A stretch of DNA of 64,000 bases. Origin: Paenibacillus dakarensis (GTDB lineage: Bacteria; Bacillota; Bacilli; Paenibacillales; Paenibacillaceae). Under the pieces are notes generated by a model. That model was not told the DNA's origin. It worked only from the letters and a program-made list of their open reading frames with translations, and ran no database searches. Where the stretch lies: assembly GCF_001373415.1 (NCBI RefSeq), contig NZ_CDSE01000030.1, forward strand, positions 1 to 64,000. The letters are read 5' to 3'. The translations under genes and the position numbers were made by a program. Position 1 is the stretch's first letter, and each line of letters opens with the position of its first letter. Of this stretch, positions 61,225 through 64,000 are shown piece after piece.

Positions 61225-62361
61225 TTATATATTTTGCATAAGTTGGGCCCATCTCTCCGCCGTATACGCCCATCTGAATTGCTGGCGAACCGTTTCTCGT
61301 CCCGCCATCCCGATCCTGGTACGGAGTTCATCATCTTCGAGCAGAATATGGATCCGCTCTGCCAATCCACTCGTGAAATGCTCCTGAGGTATTAGATATC
61401 CATTCACTCCATCATGAACAATTTCAGGAATCCCTCCTGCACGGGAAGCAATAACTGGAACTCCCGCTGCCATAGCCTCTACATTGACAAGACCGAACGC
61501 TTCTCTTGGAGAAGAAGGAACAACGACGATCTCTGAAATTCCATACCATTCCGCAATGCCGGGATAAGGCACAAAAGGCAGAAATGTGATCCAGGCCTGA
61601 AACGGTCTGGCCATCTTTTTTAATTTCCGGATATATGGAGTCTCCCTGTCGTTTCCGTAAGAAGAGCTTCCGACGATCATCAGGAGTGCATCGGGATGCT
61701 TTTCTATGACCTTGGGAAAAGCATCGATTAAATAGTGAACTCCTTTATCGGGGATGAGACGGCCGGCATAAAGAACAATACGGCGCCCATTCCATCCGTA
61801 ATGCTTCAGCTTGGCCTCTTTAAGAGCCTTCGCTGCCGGACTGAACGGAGGTGTAAAATGCTCCAGGCTCGCGCCCAAATGATTCACGGTGATTTTGCTC
61901 TTAATTGAGGGATGATAAAAAGTAATATGATCCGACAAAAAACGGCTGTTTACGATGAGACCGTCCATCATTTCAGCTATTTTTCCAAACTGCTGTTTGT
62001 TCATATAAGGAGGACTGATAAAGGTGTTTGAGTGCAGCGTAAGCACAGTTTTTACATTCGGAAAATGAAGCTTCAGCCGCTTAGCCAGGAGAGGTCTGTT
62101 GTGGATTTCTACCACATCAGGATTCCAATGGCTGAGACGCTGCCTTAAAGCGGGATAGTAAGCCGATTTTGGCAAACGGTAACATGCCACGCCGTTGATG
62201 TCCCCTACGCCCGGAAGGCCATTTCCGATCACTCCGTAAACTCGGATCTCCATGGTCTTCTGAACCAATGGCACGGTTTGCTCTACAACCCGTTCGACCG
62301 AACTGCTTCTTCCTGAAGGTATAACGAAGGAGCCAGGTGTCACTACCGCAACCTTTCGCAG
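61225..62361 (-). CDS. GT4 glycosyltransferase
   Basis: A GT-B enzyme of about 378 residues: AVVTPGSFVIPSGRSSSVERVVEQ, PDVVEIHNRPLLAKRLKLHFPNVKTVLTLHSNTF, RRIVLYAGRLIPDKGVHYLIDAFPKVIEKHPDALLMIVGSS, PSSPREAFGLVNVEAMAAGVPVIASRAGGIPEIVHDGVNGYLIP. Typical GT4 (WaaG-like) with the E-x7-E motif region. The frame is open far upstream without a good start; GGAGG is followed nine bases later by CTG at 62361, which gives the normal N-terminus LRKVAVVTPGSF (read as Met). An alternative GTG lies at 62343. Confidence 0.88.
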   Translation of the reverse strand: MRKVAVVTPGSFVIPSGRSSSVERVVEQTVPLVQKTMEIRVYGVIGNGLPGVGDINGVACYRLPKSAYYPALRQRLSHWNPDVVEIHNRPLLAKRLKLHFPNVKTVLTLHSNTFISPPYMNKQQFGKIAEMMDGLIVNSRFLSDHITFYHPSIKSKITVNHLGASLEHFTPPFSPAAKALKEAKLKHYGWNGRRIVLYAGRLIPDKGVHYLIDAFPKVIEKHPDALLMIVGSSSYGNDRETPYIRKLKKMARPFQAWITFLPFVPYPGIAEWYGISEIVVVPSSPREAFGLVNVEAMAAGVPVIASRAGGIPEIVHDGVNGYLIPQEHFTSGLAERIHILLEDDELRTRIGMAGRETVRQQFRWAYTAERWAQLMQNI

Positions 62362-62498
62362 TTTAATACGCCTCCTTTCTTTTCTTAGCAGAATAGGGCA
62401 CCAACCGCGTGTCACCCGTCCACCCGGGCAACGCTCGATGCCGCATAGACTGATATAAGAAACAGCCAATCATGAACAGCTGCGGAAGGAGGACGAAC

Positions 62499-63602
62499 AT
62501 GCCGCCAGAACATGTCGGTATCCTAATCAACGACAGCATGTATCGAGGCATTCCTTACAGGAAAACCGGTACGGAATCTTTAGACAATTATGAAGAAGCG
62601 GCCAAAATATTCGGGTTGGTTCCCTGCTTTTTCAGGACACAGGATCTATCCCCTGAAACAGGTACAGCTGCCGGCTATATCCGTGATCCATCCGGCTATA
62701 AAAGAAGCATGCTGCCTATGCCCCGCGTCATACACAACAGATCTTTCAACCGGGGCAGCAGCGACCGGCAGTTGATCAGTCAGCTTATATCACAAGGGAT
62801 TTTCGTTTATAATGCGAACACAAGGTACAGCAAATATCATGTTCATCATATGCTGTATAATGATCCGTTGCTCCAAGCTGCTCTTCCTGATACAACGTCT
62901 GCAAACGCGGCCTCGATCCGCTCCATGCTTCGCCAGCACGGAGACATTATTCTGAAGCCGTGCTCAGGAAGCATAGGCCGCGGGATTATGCGCCTTCGCC
63001 GCGGCCCGTTCCATGACTATTTAACATACTCCCGGTCTGCTCCTTCATCAAAAGGTTGGAGAACACTGCGGATCTCAAGGAGCAGAATACCTGCATTGGT
63101 GGCTTCCAGAGTCCGGAGGTCCCCTTACCTTGTACAGCAGCGCATTCCATTAGCGACATACAAGGGAAGCTCTTATGATATCCGCATAACGATACAAAGA
63201 GGATTGTTTGGACAATGGGAAATAAGTGGAATGTTCGCCAAGACGTCATCGCCACGCACCTTCGTCTCGAATATTGCCCAGGGCGGATCGGCTCATTCGG
63301 TTCACGAAGTCTTTTATCATTCCCTGCCGGGAATTCCTCCGGAGGTTATGGCAGAGCGTACAGCTGAGTTTGCTCAACGTATTGCAAATACCCTTGCCGT
63401 GCATATGCCGTACGCAGCAGATTTTGGCCTGGATGTAGCCGTCACTTCAGACGGACGGCTGTATTTTATCGAATCAAATGGCCGGGACCAGCGATATGGA
63501 TTCCGGGAAGCGGGAATGGACGAAGAGTGGAAAGAAACCTACCGAAAACCTATGGCATTTGCGCGGTATCTTCTGAATACAGGAAGCTGGCCAGTACAAT
63601 GA
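62499..63602 (+). CDS. YheC/YheD family spore coat-associated ATP-grasp protein
   Basis: A 367-residue protein with MPPEHVGILINDSMYRGIPYRKTGTESLDNYEEAAKIFGL, the YheC/D N-terminus, and an ATP-grasp-like core: DIILKPCSGSIGRGIMRLRR, FVSNIAQGGSAHSVHEVF, YAADFGLDVAVTSDGRLYFIESNGRDQRYGF. YheC/D are spore-coat-associated in Bacillus. GGAAGGAGG precedes the ATG at 62499; the frame is open 9 codons earlier. Divergent to GT4. A strong terminator follows. Confidence 0.88.
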   Translation: MPPEHVGILINDSMYRGIPYRKTGTESLDNYEEAAKIFGLVPCFFRTQDLSPETGTAAGYIRDPSGYKRSMLPMPRVIHNRSFNRGSSDRQLISQLISQGIFVYNANTRYSKYHVHHMLYNDPLLQAALPDTTSANAASIRSMLRQHGDIILKPCSGSIGRGIMRLRRGPFHDYLTYSRSAPSSKGWRTLRISRSRIPALVASRVRRSPYLVQQRIPLATYKGSSYDIRITIQRGLFGQWEISGMFAKTSSPRTFVSNIAQGGSAHSVHEVFYHSLPGIPPEVMAERTAEFAQRIANTLAVHMPYAADFGLDVAVTSDGRLYFIESNGRDQRYGFREAGMDEEWKETYRKPMAFARYLLNTGSWPVQ

Positions 63603-63640
63603 GCCATATAAAATGCTCGCCCAAGCAGCGAATCATATAG

Positions 63641-63672
63641 AAAAAGCGTCTTCCGTAAGGAAGACGCTTTTT
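63641..63672. terminator. Bidirectional terminator
   Basis: AAAAAGCGTCTTCC pairs with GGAAGACGCTTTTT around a GTAA loop. Confidence 0.85.
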
Positions 63673-63707
63673 CTTAAATCCGATATATCAGGCCCCTTGA
63701 GGAGAAG

Positions 63708-64000
63708 CTAAATTTCCGCTTGTAATTCATCTTTTTCAGTGCTTTGCTTGTAAACAGCAGCCAACACTTTTTCATAAGCGCCCTCAAAGCTTTCCGGCAG
63801 AATATCCTTCATCTCATCCAGCAAAGGCAGGAACTTGAATAATGCCAGAATTTCCTCTTCCGTCAGCCCTAAAGGGTACATTGCAAAATGGCCAATAAAT
63901 GTATATCCCCGACCCCGGCCCTGATGAGTAATTGGTATATGCATTGCACTTAACGCATCCATATCTCGATATATGGTTCTTTCACTTGTTCCACAGCGTT
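63708..64000 (-). CDS. DeoR/YafY-type HTH regulator, partial at the window end
   Basis: Only the C-terminal part is in the window (start beyond 64000). It shows the end of the HTH_11 domain (CGTSERTIYRDMDALSAMHIPI), the linker GRGRGYTF..YPLGLTEEEILAL and then ends after about 50 residues of helices, without a WYL domain. Ordinary members have about 300 residues; this one seems to be short or truncated. Confident for the family, not for the role. Confidence 0.75.
   Translation of the reverse strand, partial: RCGTSERTIYRDMDALSAMHIPITHQGRGRGYTFIGHFAMYPLGLTEEEILALFKFLPLLDEMKDILPESFEGAYEKVLAAVYKQSTEKDELQAEI

Overview
The window reads as a chromosomal segment of an endospore-forming Firmicute, most likely Paenibacillus or a close relative. 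The signs are sporulation genes (gerE, gerM, a YhcN/YlaJ lipoprotein, YheC/D, CgeB, CotS-like kinases), YesM/YesN-type two-component regulation of a carbohydrate ABC importer, AGGAGG ribosome-binding sites, frequent TTG/GTG starts and a gerM-rph-rdgB order as in Bacillus. The genus is an inference.

Layout. 1-4.9 kb: half-size EamA transporter, methyltransferase, T-box-controlled argS, tRNA-Arg(UCU), DUF4870 protein. 4.9-12.7 kb: secreted copper-amine-oxidase-like stalk protein, two small unknowns, asnB, rdgB, rph, gerM, pgpA. 12.8-17.6 kb: glgC-glgD-glgP (glycogen). 17.9-22.3 kb: MBL hydrolase plus methyltransferase, then feoA and a feoB divided into separate GTPase and membrane genes. 22.3-31 kb: AraC regulator, GH43 beta-xylosidase, sugar ABC importer without its ATPase, YesN/YesM pair. 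31.4-36.6 kb: DUF3231 protein, gerE, nag operon (RpiR regulator, nagB, nagA), YhcN-like lipoprotein.

36.7-63.6 kb is the accessory heart of the window, a probable spore-surface glycan locus. A 13-gene minus-strand run (49.7 to 36.7 kb) encodes glycosyltransferases of several folds (GT2, CgeB-like, GT-D), RmlA, RmlB, a DegT aminotransferase and an ATP-grasp ligase. A second minus-strand run (62.4 to 53.5 kb) encodes a GT4, a WIAG-tail-like protein, a GT2-like protein without its DxD motif, three small helical proteins, a basic tag protein, two CotS-like kinases, an FkbH-type HAD enzyme, an acyl carrier protein and a GNAT acyltransferase. Together they suggest synthesis of a dTDP-4-amino-4,6-dideoxy sugar, acylation of its amino group and assembly on a spore layer. 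Sigma-K-like promoter matches in front of gerE and several of these genes fit mother-cell expression.

The most unusual signals are: (1) a G-[YF]-x-x-G repeat tag carried by eight proteins of unrelated families in this locus, three of which have an untagged paralogue nearby; (2) a family of three small Asn-rich proteins divergent from a prolyl-4-hydroxylase-like enzyme; and (3) an IS3-family element inserted exactly in the loop of the terminator hairpin behind that small-protein family. The window ends in a YheC/D spore-coat gene and a partial DeoR/YafY-type regulator.
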